From contig NZ_JAAGVY010000015.1 of assembly GCF_010686655.1 (NCBI RefSeq), positions 21,809 to 85,808 on the forward strand: a stretch of DNA of 64,000 nt, written 5' to 3'. This stretch comes from Cryomorpha ignava. Its GTDB lineage: Bacteria; Bacteroidota; Bacteroidia; Flavobacteriales_D; Cryomorphaceae. The notes under the pieces were generated by a model that was not told the origin of the DNA, did no database searches, and worked only from the letters and a program-made list of their open reading frames with translations. Shown here one piece after another: positions 43,780 to 53,850 of the stretch. Made by a program: the position numbers and the translations under genes. Numbering within the stretch: the stretch's first letter is position 1; each line of letters begins with the position of its first letter.

Positions 43780-45084
43780 TCATCGATCAAAAATCTTGCG
43801 AATTGAATAGAAAATTCGTTCTATTAACCTCAAGTCTTCAGTTACAATCTCTGCAGTTCCGGTCATTCCGGGTTTGTAAACAATCTCTTTATTATAGGTA
43901 GTTGATAAGCCTTGATCTAATCGTACTTTTAGAATATACCCACTTGTACCTGCAATTTTTGAAATATTGTCTACGCGACCTTTCAACTGACCGTACTCCA
44001 TATAAGGGAAATTATTGAGCTTCATACGCACTTGCTGACCCACTTCAATTTTACCATAACCTTGCTGTTCAATTTTAACCACACCAAGTACATGCTCATT
44101 ATTTGGAATAACGGCAAATAATGGCTGCTCTGTGGTTACAAACTCATTATCAGCGAGATTACTTAAATAAGCCAACTTACCATCAAACGGAGAAACCAAA
44201 ATATAATTTAGCTTCCATTCATCAACAAAGCTGTACAGCGATTTTATTCCTGATTGAATTTCCGTAGTCAAGTTACGCTCTGTATCCTCGCGTGCTTTAA
44301 GTAGTTTGTTCTTTTGTTCTGCAAAATCTGAAGCTGTGATTTTATATTGAATTGCTGCTTTCTTTGCATTCAGCAAGGTTTGCTTTTTGGCATAATACTC
44401 ACTTTGATTGGCAAAATAAGTAATTTTGGCAATCACTCCGCTCGCATATAGCACACTATCAGATTTATATTTCTCTTTTGCTGACTTCATCTCATTCGTA
44501 AATAAATCTAACTGTTCACCAGAGATTTTCGCCAAACGGGTATTGTAAACAACCTGCTCATCCAGGTTGTGAATAGTACGTAGAAAGGATTCATCATTCA
44601 CCAATTTATAATACTCCACCAACCGATTATATAACTGGTTGACCTGAATTTGAGCTTGTCCTAATGACTTTAGTCGCGAAAGCTCAGTGGACTGCACACC
44701 TGCGCTATCCAGATGAAATGAATTTAAAAAGATTCTAAGGCTATCAATGGTTTCTTTATTGACCGGATTGGCAAGCTCAGCAATAACTTCTCCTCCCCTA
44801 ATCATTTCATCTTCGGCAAACTTAATATTTTGAATGTAGCCGCTTGTTTTTGCAACCAGTTTTACGGGTGGCTGCTCTGTGGTAAGTTCAACTGACCCTT
44901 CTATCGTTTCGGGGTACTTTACGAACCACGAGAGAATAAGAACAGAAAAAATAATTGCAAAAATAAGCGTTATGCCATAGCGAATCATCCAGCTTGGAAC
45001 TTCCGTAAGGATTTCCTGAACTTCATCACTTCTTATTTCTATTTCTTTTTCTTCCACCGGAGTTCTTAGTTCTTGGTATGTCAT
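43780..45084 (-). CDS. HlyD-family adaptor of the lanthipeptide exporter
   Basis: A 434-residue periplasmic adaptor. It has a short cytoplasmic N-terminus with EVQEILTEVPSWMIRYG, one membrane segment (about 35-55), a lipoyl-like domain (VKLVAKTSGYIQNIKF), a long coiled coil (about 120-280) and a beta-barrel end (PGMTGTAEIVTEDLRLIERIF). It follows the peptidase-containing exporter on the same strand, so it probably links that exporter to an outer membrane channel. That would let the peptides leave the cell rather than stop in the periplasm. The 297-base gap between them is filled with AT-rich repeats. Confidence 0.9.
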   Translation of the reverse strand: MTYQELRTPVEEKEIEIRSDEVQEILTEVPSWMIRYGITLIFAIIFSVLILSWFVKYPETIEGSVELTTEQPPVKLVAKTSGYIQNIKFAEDEMIRGGEVIAELANPVNKETIDSLRIFLNSFHLDSAGVQSTELSRLKSLGQAQIQVNQLYNRLVEYYKLVNDESFLRTIHNLDEQVVYNTRLAKISGEQLDLFTNEMKSAKEKYKSDSVLYASGVIAKITYFANQSEYYAKKQTLLNAKKAAIQYKITASDFAEQKNKLLKAREDTERNLTTEIQSGIKSLYSFVDEWKLNYILVSPFDGKLAYLSNLADNEFVTTEQPLFAVIPNNEHVLGVVKIEQQGYGKIEVGQQVRMKLNNFPYMEYGQLKGRVDNISKIAGTSGYILKVRLDQGLSTTYNKEIVYKPGMTGTAEIVTEDLRLIERIFYSIRKIFDR

Positions 45085-45144
45085 CCTGAACTTGTTTCAG
45101 GATTGGTTGTTAGTGCTTGGTTTTTAGTATTGAGTATAGTGTAT

Positions 45145-45390
45145 TGAGACATTCGTAATTCGTAATTATTCCCGCGCGCGCCCTCAATCCCTAAAGGGAA
45201 GCCTGACGCACGGCTACATTCATAATTAGTCAACCTTTCTTAGATTGTAAATACTTTTGTTTTCTCTCTATGTACTTCAAATTCGTAATTCTCCATTCGT
45301 AATTCGTAATTAATTTTTCGTAATTCGTAATTCTCCCCTCATAAATTCTCCCATTCGTAATTCGTAATTAATTTTTCGTAATTAATTACC
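45145..45390. repeat. AT-rich repeats of ATTCGTAATT between exporter and adaptor genes
   Basis: The decamer ATTCGTAATT and close variants occur many times. A 32-base unit beginning CATTCGTAATTCGTAATTAA starts at 45294 and again at 45352 (period 58). The second copy runs into the stop codon of the exporter gene. A different GC-rich patch (CCCGCGCGCGCCC) interrupts it near 45170. Confidence 0.8.
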
Positions 45391-47589
45391 CAGTTCAAGT
45401 TGATTCTTAACAAGCTCATAATAACTCCCTTTCAATGCAACCAATTCTCTGTGATTTCCACGTTCAATGATTTTGCCATTGTCTAAAACCACAATTTGGT
45501 CTGCATTTTTTACGGTACTCAGCCTATGCGCTACAATTACAGCCGTTCGCCCTTGTAAAAATGTATTGAGTTTCTCCATAATAACCTTTTCATTGTTTGA
45601 ATCTAAAGCACTTGTGGCTTCATCAAAAAATATAAATCGTGGATCTTTATATACGGCGCGAGCTATAAGCAATCGCTGTTTCTGACCCGTACTCATACCA
45701 ACTCCTTCCATCCCTATTTTGGTATTATATGCCAATGGCAGTTTTTCAATAAAATCTTTGATGTTAGCTATTTCGACAGCTTTGCGCAATTTGATCTTGT
45801 CAATAATATCTTCTCCAATGGCTATATTATTTGCAATGGTATCATTAAAGATATAACCTTCTTGCATTACTACTCCACATTGCCCGCGCCAGGATTTTTG
45901 AGATACATTGTTTAGGTTATAATTGCCAATTTTAATTTCACCTTCTAAGGGCGCATAAAATTTGAGCAGCATTTTCATAAGCGTCGTCTTGCCGCTGCCA
46001 CTCACCCCAACTACTGCAGTAATTTTATTGGCAGGAATAATGAGGTTTAAATCTTCAAGTACCATTTCAGAGCTTCCGGTATAACGAAAGCTCACATCTT
46101 TTAATTCAAAATCAGAATCTGCCGGAATATCGTGAATTTCACCTTCTTCTTCATCTGGTCTATTGTGAATTTCCGACAAGCGTTCTAAGGCTATTTTTGC
46201 GTCTTGAGCCGAATAAACAAATCCGATTAATTGCGTAATTGGACTATTGAGCTGTCCGATAATATATTGAATGGCCACCATCATACCTAGTGTTATTTGT
46301 CCGTCAATTACCAACTTAGCAGACAAAAAACTGATGAAAATATTCTTTACTTCATTGATAAAGTTAGATCCTACTGTTTGGGTTTGTTGTAGCGAAAGGT
46401 TTTTAATGCTGATTTTAAAAAGCCTTGCCTGCAAGAATTCCCACGACCAGCGTTTTTGTTTCTCGGCATTGTGCATTTTTATTTCCTGCATGCCATTTAT
46501 CATTTCTATTACCTTGCTTTGCTCGTCACTCATTTGCGAAAAGCGTTTATAATCTAACTCTTTTCTTCTCTTTAAGAAGAGCATTACCCAAATAAAGTAA
46601 AGAGCGCTACCCACAAGAAAAACCGCGAAAATCCTTAAGTTATACCAAGCTAGTACCCCACCAAAGATTATAAGGTTGAAAAATGAAAACAAGACATTTA
46701 AAGAACTGGATGTCAGCAGACTCTCTATCCTCTGGTGGTCATTAATGCGTTGCATAATATCGCCTGTCATCTTCACATCAAAGTATGCTATAGGCAAGTT
46801 CATGAGCTTAATGAAAAAATCAGAAACCAATGAAATATTAATGCGTGTGCTGAGATGGAGCAGTATCCATCCACGAATTACTTCAACACTTGTTTGACCG
46901 ATAAACAAAAAGAGCTGCGCAATGAGTATTAAATAAATAAAATTGATATCTTGGTTTTGAATACCAACATCTACTACGCTCTGAGTAAGAAAAGGAAAGA
47001 TAAGTTGCAGCAGACTACCAACTAACAAGCCAAGTGCAAGCTGAATCAGAAACTTTTTGTACCGAAACAGATATTGGTACAAAAAAGAAAAACCCTTTCG
47101 GGTTTCGTTGTCATCCGGTTCTATTTGTTTTAGGCGTGGTGTTGGTTCGAGGAGTAAAGCAATACCTTCTTCTGTTGATGTTTTAGCATCAGCTCCAATC
47201 CAATTTTTCAGAAATTCTTCAGTAGTGTATTCTATTAAGCCGTGTGCAGGGTCTGCAATTTTTATTTTTAGACTGTCTGTATTTTTGTTTTTCTTTTGCC
47301 CCGAGATTTCATAAATGACTACAAAATGATTTTGCCGCCAATGAACAACGCATGGTAATGGGACATCTTCGATTAATCTTTCAAAATTGATTTTAACACC
47401 TATTGTTCTAAACCCTATTTTTTCGGCTGCGTCAGCAATATTTTTTAACGACGAACCTTCGCGAGTGGTTTCTGATAAGCTACGTATTTTTGATAATGAA
47501 ATATGCCTCCCGTAGTACTTCGCAACCATACGTATGCATGTAGGGCCGCAGTCCATCGCATCAGGTTGTTTATAGAAGGGAAATGTCAT
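45382..47589 (-). CDS. lanT: Peptidase-containing ABC exporter (C39) for double-glycine peptides
   Basis: A 735-residue PCAT. The N-terminal C39 cysteine peptidase (about 1-135) has the catalytic Cys14 in QPDAMDCGPTC, the His in NHFVVIYE and the Asp in IADPAHG. Six membrane segments follow (about 165-450), then the ATPase domain with Walker A GVSGSGKTT, signature STGQKQRLLIARA and Walker B FIFFDEATSALDS. Such exporters cut leader peptides after Gly-Gly while exporting, which fits the GG sites in all four precursor genes of this locus. It starts five bases after lanB, so the two are co-expressed. Confidence 0.95.
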   Translation of the reverse strand: MTFPFYKQPDAMDCGPTCIRMVAKYYGRHISLSKIRSLSETTREGSSLKNIADAAEKIGFRTIGVKINFERLIEDVPLPCVVHWRQNHFVVIYEISGQKKNKNTDSLKIKIADPAHGLIEYTTEEFLKNWIGADAKTSTEEGIALLLEPTPRLKQIEPDDNETRKGFSFLYQYLFRYKKFLIQLALGLLVGSLLQLIFPFLTQSVVDVGIQNQDINFIYLILIAQLFLFIGQTSVEVIRGWILLHLSTRINISLVSDFFIKLMNLPIAYFDVKMTGDIMQRINDHQRIESLLTSSSLNVLFSFFNLIIFGGVLAWYNLRIFAVFLVGSALYFIWVMLFLKRRKELDYKRFSQMSDEQSKVIEMINGMQEIKMHNAEKQKRWSWEFLQARLFKISIKNLSLQQTQTVGSNFINEVKNIFISFLSAKLVIDGQITLGMMVAIQYIIGQLNSPITQLIGFVYSAQDAKIALERLSEIHNRPDEEEGEIHDIPADSDFELKDVSFRYTGSSEMVLEDLNLIIPANKITAVVGVSGSGKTTLMKMLLKFYAPLEGEIKIGNYNLNNVSQKSWRGQCGVVMQEGYIFNDTIANNIAIGEDIIDKIKLRKAVEIANIKDFIEKLPLAYNTKIGMEGVGMSTGQKQRLLIARAVYKDPRFIFFDEATSALDSNNEKVIMEKLNTFLQGRTAVIVAHRLSTVKNADQIVVLDNGKIIERGNHRELVALKGSYYELVKNQLELGN

Positions 47590-47594
47590 ATAAT

Positions 47595-50500
47595 TTAAAC
47601 CTTATTAAGTTTTTTGCTTCTAGCTAATTCCGATCTATACGTTCTCCACATAAAATCATAAAGCACCATTTCATGTAAGCGTTGCTTATTTTTAAAAAGC
47701 CGATTTAATAACATGTGAATATAACTGGCTAACAAATCGTTCAAGGGCATTGACAGTTCATCTTTTCTGTTTAGCGATAAAATCTCTTCGGCAATAGGCT
47801 TGATTCTTCTTGATTTCATTTCTAAAAATTCAAACAGAAGTGATAGTTCATTTGCGTTTTCTTTATTTATTTTCAGAATAGATTCAATGGAACTTCTATG
47901 TTTTCTATATTTCTTATCCAATTGAATCTTCAAACTTTTATCCATATTAAATTCATGCGCAAATCCCAATTTCAAATTTTCCATCAAAGCTTGCTTACTT
48001 GCCATTGAATAATTAAAATCTGATAAGAGTTTATCTACAGACCTAATCGAAATTAACCAACGAATATCTTCTCCTTCATCACCATAAATTTCGTCTAATA
48101 AACCAACTACAAAATCACTATCAAAATGGAAGAGCTGTTCGGCCAATTCAATTGTATTTGAACCATATCTCTGTATTTCTCGCTTATAGGTATCAGTCTG
48201 CACTTTCCAGATCATGCCGCTTTTAATGTATTCATCGATAGATGTTTGGAACATGACGATAACATGGCCAATGTTTTTTAAATCAGTAAAATGAAAACGG
48301 ATCCTAAGGTGCAATTCTGGATCAGCATATCTGATAAAGAACCAACTGTCGATTAATTCGTCCTTAATCAACTTCTGGGTCAAAGGCTTTATTACGTCAG
48401 TTAATATTTTGTCAGAAATTCTTACCCCACAATATATTTTGAAATAGAGCCATTCAGAACCAATTGCGAAAAATCTTTGAACTTGAGCTTGAGTACTTTT
48501 TGATCTAACACTATCGGTTTTTTCAAATTCAATTTGTGTATCAGTGGATTTCTTTTTTTCGAGAATTGCTATAAATTCATTGACATAAGCATTTCCTTGT
48601 TCGTTAGTTACTTTTGCCGTTTTTTCATCAAATAAAAATTCTTTTAAAACTATGCCAGGTCTTTTTTTGATCATTGAAATGAGCATCTCAACGCTCAATC
48701 TGTTTTCCAGATCAACTAATAGTTCATTATCGCCATCGGCGAGCATGATGAGTTGTGGTAACCGCCATTTTTTACGCAATTTTAGAACCACTTCCATTAT
48801 GTTGATCTCCTTTTTCAAAAGCACCTGATAATCATCTTTTTTTAATTGCCAAGTAGCAAAAGAAAGTATAACATTATCAACTTCCACACGTGGTAAAAAA
48901 GCGAATTGATGCTTTAGGCTTCCCCAGTCAAAATAAATTCCACCTCTAATATTTTGAGTTTGTAAATCGCAGAGGAGATGGTAAACAGGTAAGCTATTGA
49001 AAGAAAAATTATGTGCATTTCCCATTCGCGGAATCACTTGCTTATTTAATTTTTTAGACCAAAGAACTAATTGATTATACTTTATTGAAATAAATAAATC
49101 GTTTAGAGTTATTTGCTGGTCTTTAGGTAAGCTTGAATTGGACAAATACGGAATTTCATAATTACGAAATATTGGTCGCATTAGAATATTTCCAACTCTA
49201 TTTTCCGGTAAGTGAACTATTTCTGCAAGGATGACTTTCGGATTTTTTTCTTTCTCAGATTTGGCAATGTTATTAACCAAATCATCAAAGGCTTTATTTC
49301 CAGAAGCGAATCTGCCCAATAAATAAGTGGCACTTGATCCACCAGCATTTTCAACACTTATCAAATCACGTTCGTCTCTTTTCCCGTGATGTTTGTACAT
49401 CACAGAAAAACTATCAGGTAAATCGTCCCAGTTACTTTTAAAATCTTTGAGGTCTTCAGATTTTAGAACAATACAATGATCATTATCTTTATGAGCTTTC
49501 AATAATTTCTTGAATAAAAAGGATTGTCTTTTATTCCAATTAATTTTCGTGTCATCATCATCTTTAAAAGATAAATAGAGATCGTTTACCAAAGGGTTTA
49601 AATCTCCGCTCCTATTCGTATTTAACGCATAACCTATTCCAGTCTCAGTATCTAACGCTTCCAAGAGTGCCACTTCCTCATCTTCATACCGTTCAAAGAA
49701 TTTTTCCTTAAATTCTGTGAGATTTGTTTTGGATGGTATTGCTGTTAACTGGTTGAGAACTGTTAATGCTTTTGTTATTTGTTTCTGTAGTTCATTGTCT
49801 TTTCTTCCTGATTCTGGTCTCGTCCGGTTAACTCTAATGGTTGTTTCTTGTTTACTTTTGACTAATGGCGTGGTGTGGTATTCACTTTCGCTCTGCTCCG
49901 TTGGATTATTCGCACAAGCTATAGAAGTTTCTATATTGGGAACTCGTTCATGAGGCGCAATAAACATATCTGTTTGAAAGAGCTTATTGAGTTCAAAAGG
50001 AACTTCTAAAGCGCTCAACTTTTCCACCAATTGTTTGTAAACTAAAATGTCATTTTTTATGGAATGGTCAATATTTAGTAAGTCACTTTTAGTATTCTCG
50101 AGCAGCTCAATGATCGCGCGAAGTTCTTGATCTGAAGAAGATTTTTCAGATTCCATTTCTCTGCTTGGTATTTCATAACACTTTAAAATACCATTTAGAA
50201 CTTCGATTGTTTGTATTAATAATTCTTCACCCGACACTCCCGGCTCTAAATCGCTTATTAAAATTTGAGCTGAAATGATTTCTTTAACGAAGGCTGAAGC
50301 CACTTCGGAACGAATGTCAGACGATAAAATAGATTGCACTAATTCATTAATAGTAGCTCCCTTTGCTGCTTTCTGTAATATCGTTTGTAGATAGACAGAA
50401 TTGTCAACAGCGCTAATTTTATGAATTCTGATTTTATCTCTATAAAAGTATTCAACATATCTAATTTTATCCTGAATGCAATAAAGACTTGAATTAGGAT

Positions 50501-50915
50501 AAAATTTTAAATGCTTTTGAATGTATGGCAATTCAGCCAACTTTTGGGCTAAGGCACAAGTAAAGTGCATATCTAAGCGCGTGCTTCTCTGAATATTTCC
50601 AGTATTTACACTAATATCTTCGATATTACTCTCTATAATACCACATCCTGCAAATAAACCAAATGGAGTACAGCGGCTGTGCATCCGAGTTGCATATTTT
50701 AATAACGAAGTGATTAGTTTCTTTTCTTTTTCTGAATCTACATCTCCTGCTTGCTGCTTATTAAAGGCATCTAAAAGATCTGGAGATGACAAGAACAAGG
50801 CTTCTTGATTTTCATTTTTCGAGAAAAAGCTCAACAATTCTTCTTTTGAAAAACTTGTTTTTAGCGGTTGCGCAGGAATACGTAAGATGGTCTTTTCATT
50901 AAAACTGTACTTCAT
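47595..50915 (-). CDS. lanB: Class I lanthipeptide dehydratase LanB
   Basis: An 1106-residue full-length LanB. The N-terminal glutamylation domain (about 1-800) includes the family signature MHSRCTPFGLFAGCGI near residue 95. The C-terminal elimination domain (SpaB-C like, about 810-1095) starts at QRFFAIGSEWLYFKIYCG and includes WFFIRYADPELHLRIR. With glutamyl-tRNA it would dehydrate Ser and Thr of the precursor cores, preparing them for ring closure by LanC. Only one LanB is present for all four precursors and both LanCs. It lies 18 bases after lanC1 and 5 before lanT. Confidence 0.95.
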   Translation of the reverse strand: MKYSFNEKTILRIPAQPLKTSFSKEELLSFFSKNENQEALFLSSPDLLDAFNKQQAGDVDSEKEKKLITSLLKYATRMHSRCTPFGLFAGCGIIESNIEDISVNTGNIQRSTRLDMHFTCALAQKLAELPYIQKHLKFYPNSSLYCIQDKIRYVEYFYRDKIRIHKISAVDNSVYLQTILQKAAKGATINELVQSILSSDIRSEVASAFVKEIISAQILISDLEPGVSGEELLIQTIEVLNGILKCYEIPSREMESEKSSSDQELRAIIELLENTKSDLLNIDHSIKNDILVYKQLVEKLSALEVPFELNKLFQTDMFIAPHERVPNIETSIACANNPTEQSESEYHTTPLVKSKQETTIRVNRTRPESGRKDNELQKQITKALTVLNQLTAIPSKTNLTEFKEKFFERYEDEEVALLEALDTETGIGYALNTNRSGDLNPLVNDLYLSFKDDDDTKINWNKRQSFLFKKLLKAHKDNDHCIVLKSEDLKDFKSNWDDLPDSFSVMYKHHGKRDERDLISVENAGGSSATYLLGRFASGNKAFDDLVNNIAKSEKEKNPKVILAEIVHLPENRVGNILMRPIFRNYEIPYLSNSSLPKDQQITLNDLFISIKYNQLVLWSKKLNKQVIPRMGNAHNFSFNSLPVYHLLCDLQTQNIRGGIYFDWGSLKHQFAFLPRVEVDNVILSFATWQLKKDDYQVLLKKEINIMEVVLKLRKKWRLPQLIMLADGDNELLVDLENRLSVEMLISMIKKRPGIVLKEFLFDEKTAKVTNEQGNAYVNEFIAILEKKKSTDTQIEFEKTDSVRSKSTQAQVQRFFAIGSEWLYFKIYCGVRISDKILTDVIKPLTQKLIKDELIDSWFFIRYADPELHLRIRFHFTDLKNIGHVIVMFQTSIDEYIKSGMIWKVQTDTYKREIQRYGSNTIELAEQLFHFDSDFVVGLLDEIYGDEGEDIRWLISIRSVDKLLSDFNYSMASKQALMENLKLGFAHEFNMDKSLKIQLDKKYRKHRSSIESILKINKENANELSLLFEFLEMKSRRIKPIAEEILSLNRKDELSMPLNDLLASYIHMLLNRLFKNKQRLHEMVLYDFMWRTYRSELARSKKLNKV

Positions 50916-50933
50916 AATTGCTGTATCCAGAAT

Positions 50934-52142
50934 TTAATTTAAAAGTAAACACTGGCTCCATGCCATTTTCTTTCCACTTAATTTGCTTAACATAGCAAGA
51001 CCAACCCCTGCGGTACCCATTAACAGGCCGGGATTGCTTTGGTAAAACCATTCATCGCGATTTGTGGAATAATTATTCAAGAATTTAAACCCACTGATAC
51101 TGTCACTGTCATGGCTATATTTTGCCAGCTTTAAGGTTTCATCAAACCAATAATCAGAAGTAACTCGGAACGCGTCAATTCCTGTATTCAAAAACATATT
51201 GTGGTACATTAAAGCTACCCCACTTGTTCCTCTGCATAGCGAAGCCTCAAAAATACCTGTTTCTTCTATTTTCGTATTTTTATAATAGTGGTAAATACTT
51301 TCCGCTTCCTTAATGATTTCAGGATTACCTAAAGCTCTTCCTGCTTGATAAAGTGCGATTCCAATACCCAAATCACCATAACTCCACCAAAACGCGGACT
51401 CTTGTCCTACATTATTCTCAATAATACTTGGAAAAAAACAGTTTTGTGTGAATTTATTTTTGCAGGATAGAATGAATTTTACGGCTTCAGTCAAAACTTT
51501 GCTATAACGCTCTACTTCTATACCGTTTTCAACGAGTTTAGATAAAATTACAATCTTACTTGCCTGTCCGTGAGAGATTCCCAAATTACTGACTTCTTTA
51601 TTCTTTTGCTCATCCTCCAGCATAAATCCACTCTCCTGCCAGTAAATTCCATCGACGGAATTTTTACTCGAATCTATTAAGGAATCGCTGATTGCAATAA
51701 GGGATTTTTTCACTTTATTATTATAATTCATTCTACTTTGCAAGTACAGCATTTCTCCAGCGGCACCGTATAAGAAATCGTGGTTGCCATTTCGCAAAGA
51801 GTGAATGGCAAATTGACTAGAAAGACTATCAATTTGGTCTAAAACTTTTGTTACCTCAGAATATTCCAAAATTTCTTCCTTCACTAATAATTGTAACATC
51901 CAGCCAATGCCAGAAATGCCGTCAGTAAAGTTCATGGGCGGATTCTGGAATGTTTCTGTCAGGCTTTTTAAAAACAAGCTTTCGACATCATATTTAGATA
52001 GATCCAAACTATAGTTCTTAAAATATAAAAAAACCAGCAAAAAAATGCCACAATTACCACTTAATAACGAAAACGGCACTTCTGAATTTGTCTTCAAGTA
52101 AAGTATGTAGTCAAGAATAATCTCGTCTAATTTCAATTTCAT
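50934..52142 (-). CDS. lanC: LanC-like cyclase with altered zinc-ligand positions (LanC1)
   Basis: A 402-residue LanC-like protein with the GG-rich toroid repeats (FLYGAAGEM, LGISHGQASK with His191, WSYGDLGIGIAL, LCRGTSGVALMY). In characterised LanC enzymes zinc is held by Cys, Cys and His in the motifs WCYG and CHG. Here the first Cys is Ser254 and the His is Arg304; only Cys303 remains. The other LanC of this locus has all three. So this copy may be catalytically dead, may use another mechanism, or may serve as a partner or scaffold. It lies directly upstream of lanB. Confidence 0.9.
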   Translation of the reverse strand: MKLKLDEIILDYILYLKTNSEVPFSLLSGNCGIFLLVFLYFKNYSLDLSKYDVESLFLKSLTETFQNPPMNFTDGISGIGWMLQLLVKEEILEYSEVTKVLDQIDSLSSQFAIHSLRNGNHDFLYGAAGEMLYLQSRMNYNNKVKKSLIAISDSLIDSSKNSVDGIYWQESGFMLEDEQKNKEVSNLGISHGQASKIVILSKLVENGIEVERYSKVLTEAVKFILSCKNKFTQNCFFPSIIENNVGQESAFWWSYGDLGIGIALYQAGRALGNPEIIKEAESIYHYYKNTKIEETGIFEASLCRGTSGVALMYHNMFLNTGIDAFRVTSDYWFDETLKLAKYSHDSDSISGFKFLNNYSTNRDEWFYQSNPGLLMGTAGVGLAMLSKLSGKKMAWSQCLLLN

Positions 52143-52235
52143 TTTGCCGCAATATTAAAGGTTAACTAGAAACAGATAAAAGTATTCGTGAAAAATAGTA
52201 GTCGATTATTAATAGTTTCTTTACCTAAAGCAACT

Positions 52236-53345
52236 TCACTCAAAGTCAATCAACAATAATTGGCAATTATGTTTTGATTTTTCATTCGTTTTTCTTAAAT
52301 CAATAAGGGTGTTTGGAGAAAGTTTCAAAAACTCTGATTTCAACCTTTCAAAATCTTCATAAGTCAAAAAAGGATAAAATAAGTCGGGACCAGGAAAATC
52401 ATTAAATCGGTCACAATTAAAACAAACTAGACCTATTGAAAGAATTTTATCCTTATAATATTCATCTTGATTTAGCAGATAGGCAAAAGACATAAACGTT
52501 CTGGACTTAAAGGCAGTAAATGGTTTCGACCTAATAAGTTTTTCTGGTTGAAGCATTGTATGCCCCATTCCGAATTGACCGTAAACCTTTTGTCCTTCTG
52601 CGATATAGTTTGTGAAATTAGCTGCTATTTCGTTTTCTCTATAATCAATGTTCCGTTCTTTTGACCACTTTACTGATTGCTGCAGATTAAATAAATAATT
52701 AGAAAATTGCTGATCAACAATTTCTATTTGGCTGGTTGTTAATTTTAGTTTTCGATACCATTTCAATATTGCCCGCGTTGTTAATTTTTCTTTTAACAAC
52801 AGGATATTTGCATTTTCTATGCTTGTTGCTAGTAGTTCTTGCATATCCTGATTTCGATCTGTAAATTTTAAAAATGACCAAAGAATTGGTTTTCCAAACC
52901 AAAAAGATGCCATATCGATCCCAATTACTTGGATTGAGAGATTATTCTCTATTTTAAAATTTCTAAGCCAAGAGTAAAATTCGTATTCATCATCATAAAC
53001 CACTCCATTAACTGTACTGAAAAAATCATCAACAGCAAGAAATTCCTTCAAAAAAAGGCTATCTCCACTTTCTAAAAAATAATTCACCCACAGCCCGAAA
53101 GCATAACTTCTTTCCACCACGATAACATCCAATGAATTATTGCTTGATAAGTATTCAATCATTTTTTTTTTACGACTTGAATTATTCTCTCCCCAATGAA
53201 CTTCAGCAGTTAAGAACACATCAAAATCAGCTATGGTTGAATCAAGAAACGGTGGGTTTTCTCTGTTGAAGCTGATGGTGTCCTCTTGGGAAAACACAGA
53301 CAAAGAAAGAAACAATAAAAATGAAGATAATATAAGCTTAACCAT
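52236..53345 (-). CDS. Secreted EreA/ChaN-like protein 1
   Basis: A 369-residue protein with a signal peptide (LILSSFLLFLSLSVFSQ). It has the pattern of the erythromycin-esterase/ChaN-like superfamily: E-x-H in FLTAEVHWGEN (Glu48, His50), a Glu after a beta-strand in VVERSYAFG (Glu79), IGIDM near 145 and GQFGMGHTML near 255. The layout ERSYAFGLWVNYFLESGD is close to esterase-like family members. It is about 48% identical by eye to protein 2. It lies directly downstream of precursor gene A and upstream of lanC1. It may be a periplasmic hydrolase that matures, degrades or protects against the peptide; this is inference. Confidence 0.75.
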   Translation of the reverse strand: MVKLILSSFLLFLSLSVFSQEDTISFNRENPPFLDSTIADFDVFLTAEVHWGENNSSRKKKMIEYLSSNNSLDVIVVERSYAFGLWVNYFLESGDSLFLKEFLAVDDFFSTVNGVVYDDEYEFYSWLRNFKIENNLSIQVIGIDMASFWFGKPILWSFLKFTDRNQDMQELLATSIENANILLLKEKLTTRAILKWYRKLKLTTSQIEIVDQQFSNYLFNLQQSVKWSKERNIDYRENEIAANFTNYIAEGQKVYGQFGMGHTMLQPEKLIRSKPFTAFKSRTFMSFAYLLNQDEYYKDKILSIGLVCFNCDRFNDFPGPDLFYPFLTYEDFERLKSEFLKLSPNTLIDLRKTNEKSKHNCQLLLIDFE

Positions 53346-53373
53346 AATATATTTTATTGAAGCATAAGAATAG

Positions 53374-53406
53374 AAATGGACGCATTATATAAAAACACGT
53401 CCATTT
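53374..53406 (-). terminator. Hairpin between precursor A and EreA-like gene 1
   Basis: AAATGGACG and CGTCCATTT form a perfect nine-pair stem with a 15-base loop, 35 bases after the precursor stop. The T-run behind it on the minus strand is weak (TCTATTCTT). It could be a partial terminator or a 3'-end stabiliser that raises precursor mRNA over the downstream genes. Confidence 0.5.
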
Positions 53407-53440
53407 GATTCAACTATTCAGATTATTTTTCAGTTTTAAT

Positions 53441-53644
53441 CTATCCCCCTGGGTTATCTCCCTTACAGAATAGTGGTCTTGATATTTCATTACTTTTACA
53501 CCCAGTTGCAGTACGAGAGCAAAACTCTCCAATTGACAAAAATCCTGGCGCACCACCTTTCACAGCATTCATCTGGTTTTCATTCAATGTAGCAATCGTT
53601 TCTTTGTTTAGGCTTAACCGCCCGTTTAATTTAATCTTTTTCAT
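53441..53644 (-). CDS. lanA: Lanthipeptide precursor A
   Basis: A 67-residue precursor. The leader has the motif shared by all four precursors here, GRLSLNKETIATLN, followed by NQMNAVKGG, with the double-Gly cleavage site at residues 30-31. The core (residues 32-67) starts APGFLSIGEFC and has three Cys plus several Ser/Thr. Its end, SRPLFCKG, is shared with precursor B. Such leaders are recognised by LanB and cut by C39 exporters. It lies under an operator-promoter unit and is followed by a hairpin and then EreA-like gene 1. Confidence 0.88.
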   Translation of the reverse strand: MKKIKLNGRLSLNKETIATLNENQMNAVKGGAPGFLSIGEFCSRTATGCKSNEISRPLFCKGDNPGG

Positions 53645-53719
53645 AATATTTGGTTTTTAAAGTTAATAAATTATGAGATGCAATTTTCAATTATAATATC
53701 TTAGCAACTTCCTAGTGCT

Positions 53720-53757
53720 TTATTCAGATTCATTTGGTGTCTCCCAAAATTGAATAA
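53720..53757 (-). ncRNA. Conserved leader hairpin of precursor A mRNA
   Basis: On the minus strand TTATTCA pairs with TGAATAA. Inside is a second small stem, TTGG/CCAA, around GAGACA. The sequence GGGAGACACC is identical in the leaders of precursors B and D, while the outer stem differs there in a compensating way (ATTCGC/GCGAAT in D). It may be a cis-acting RNA control element of the precursor mRNA. Confidence 0.5.
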
Positions 53758-53807
53758 CTGTTTTTTTTGAAAGTGATTGATTCAATTGATAATTGTTTCT
53801 CTGTATT

Positions 53808-53850
53808 CAAAGATAAGAGAAATATTTAAACATAGGCATATATGCCTATG
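53808..53850 (-). promoter_or_regulatory. Promoter and palindromic operator of precursor A
   Basis: The -7 element TATCTTTG (53808-53815) is an exact match to TAnnTTTG. Seventeen bases upstream is a perfect 20-base palindrome CATAGGCATATATGCCTATG (53831-53850), which would sit at the -33 region. The same core TAGGCA-N4-TGCCTA occurs before precursors B and D. A dimeric regulator, most simply the XRE protein of this locus, could bind here. Confidence 0.75.
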
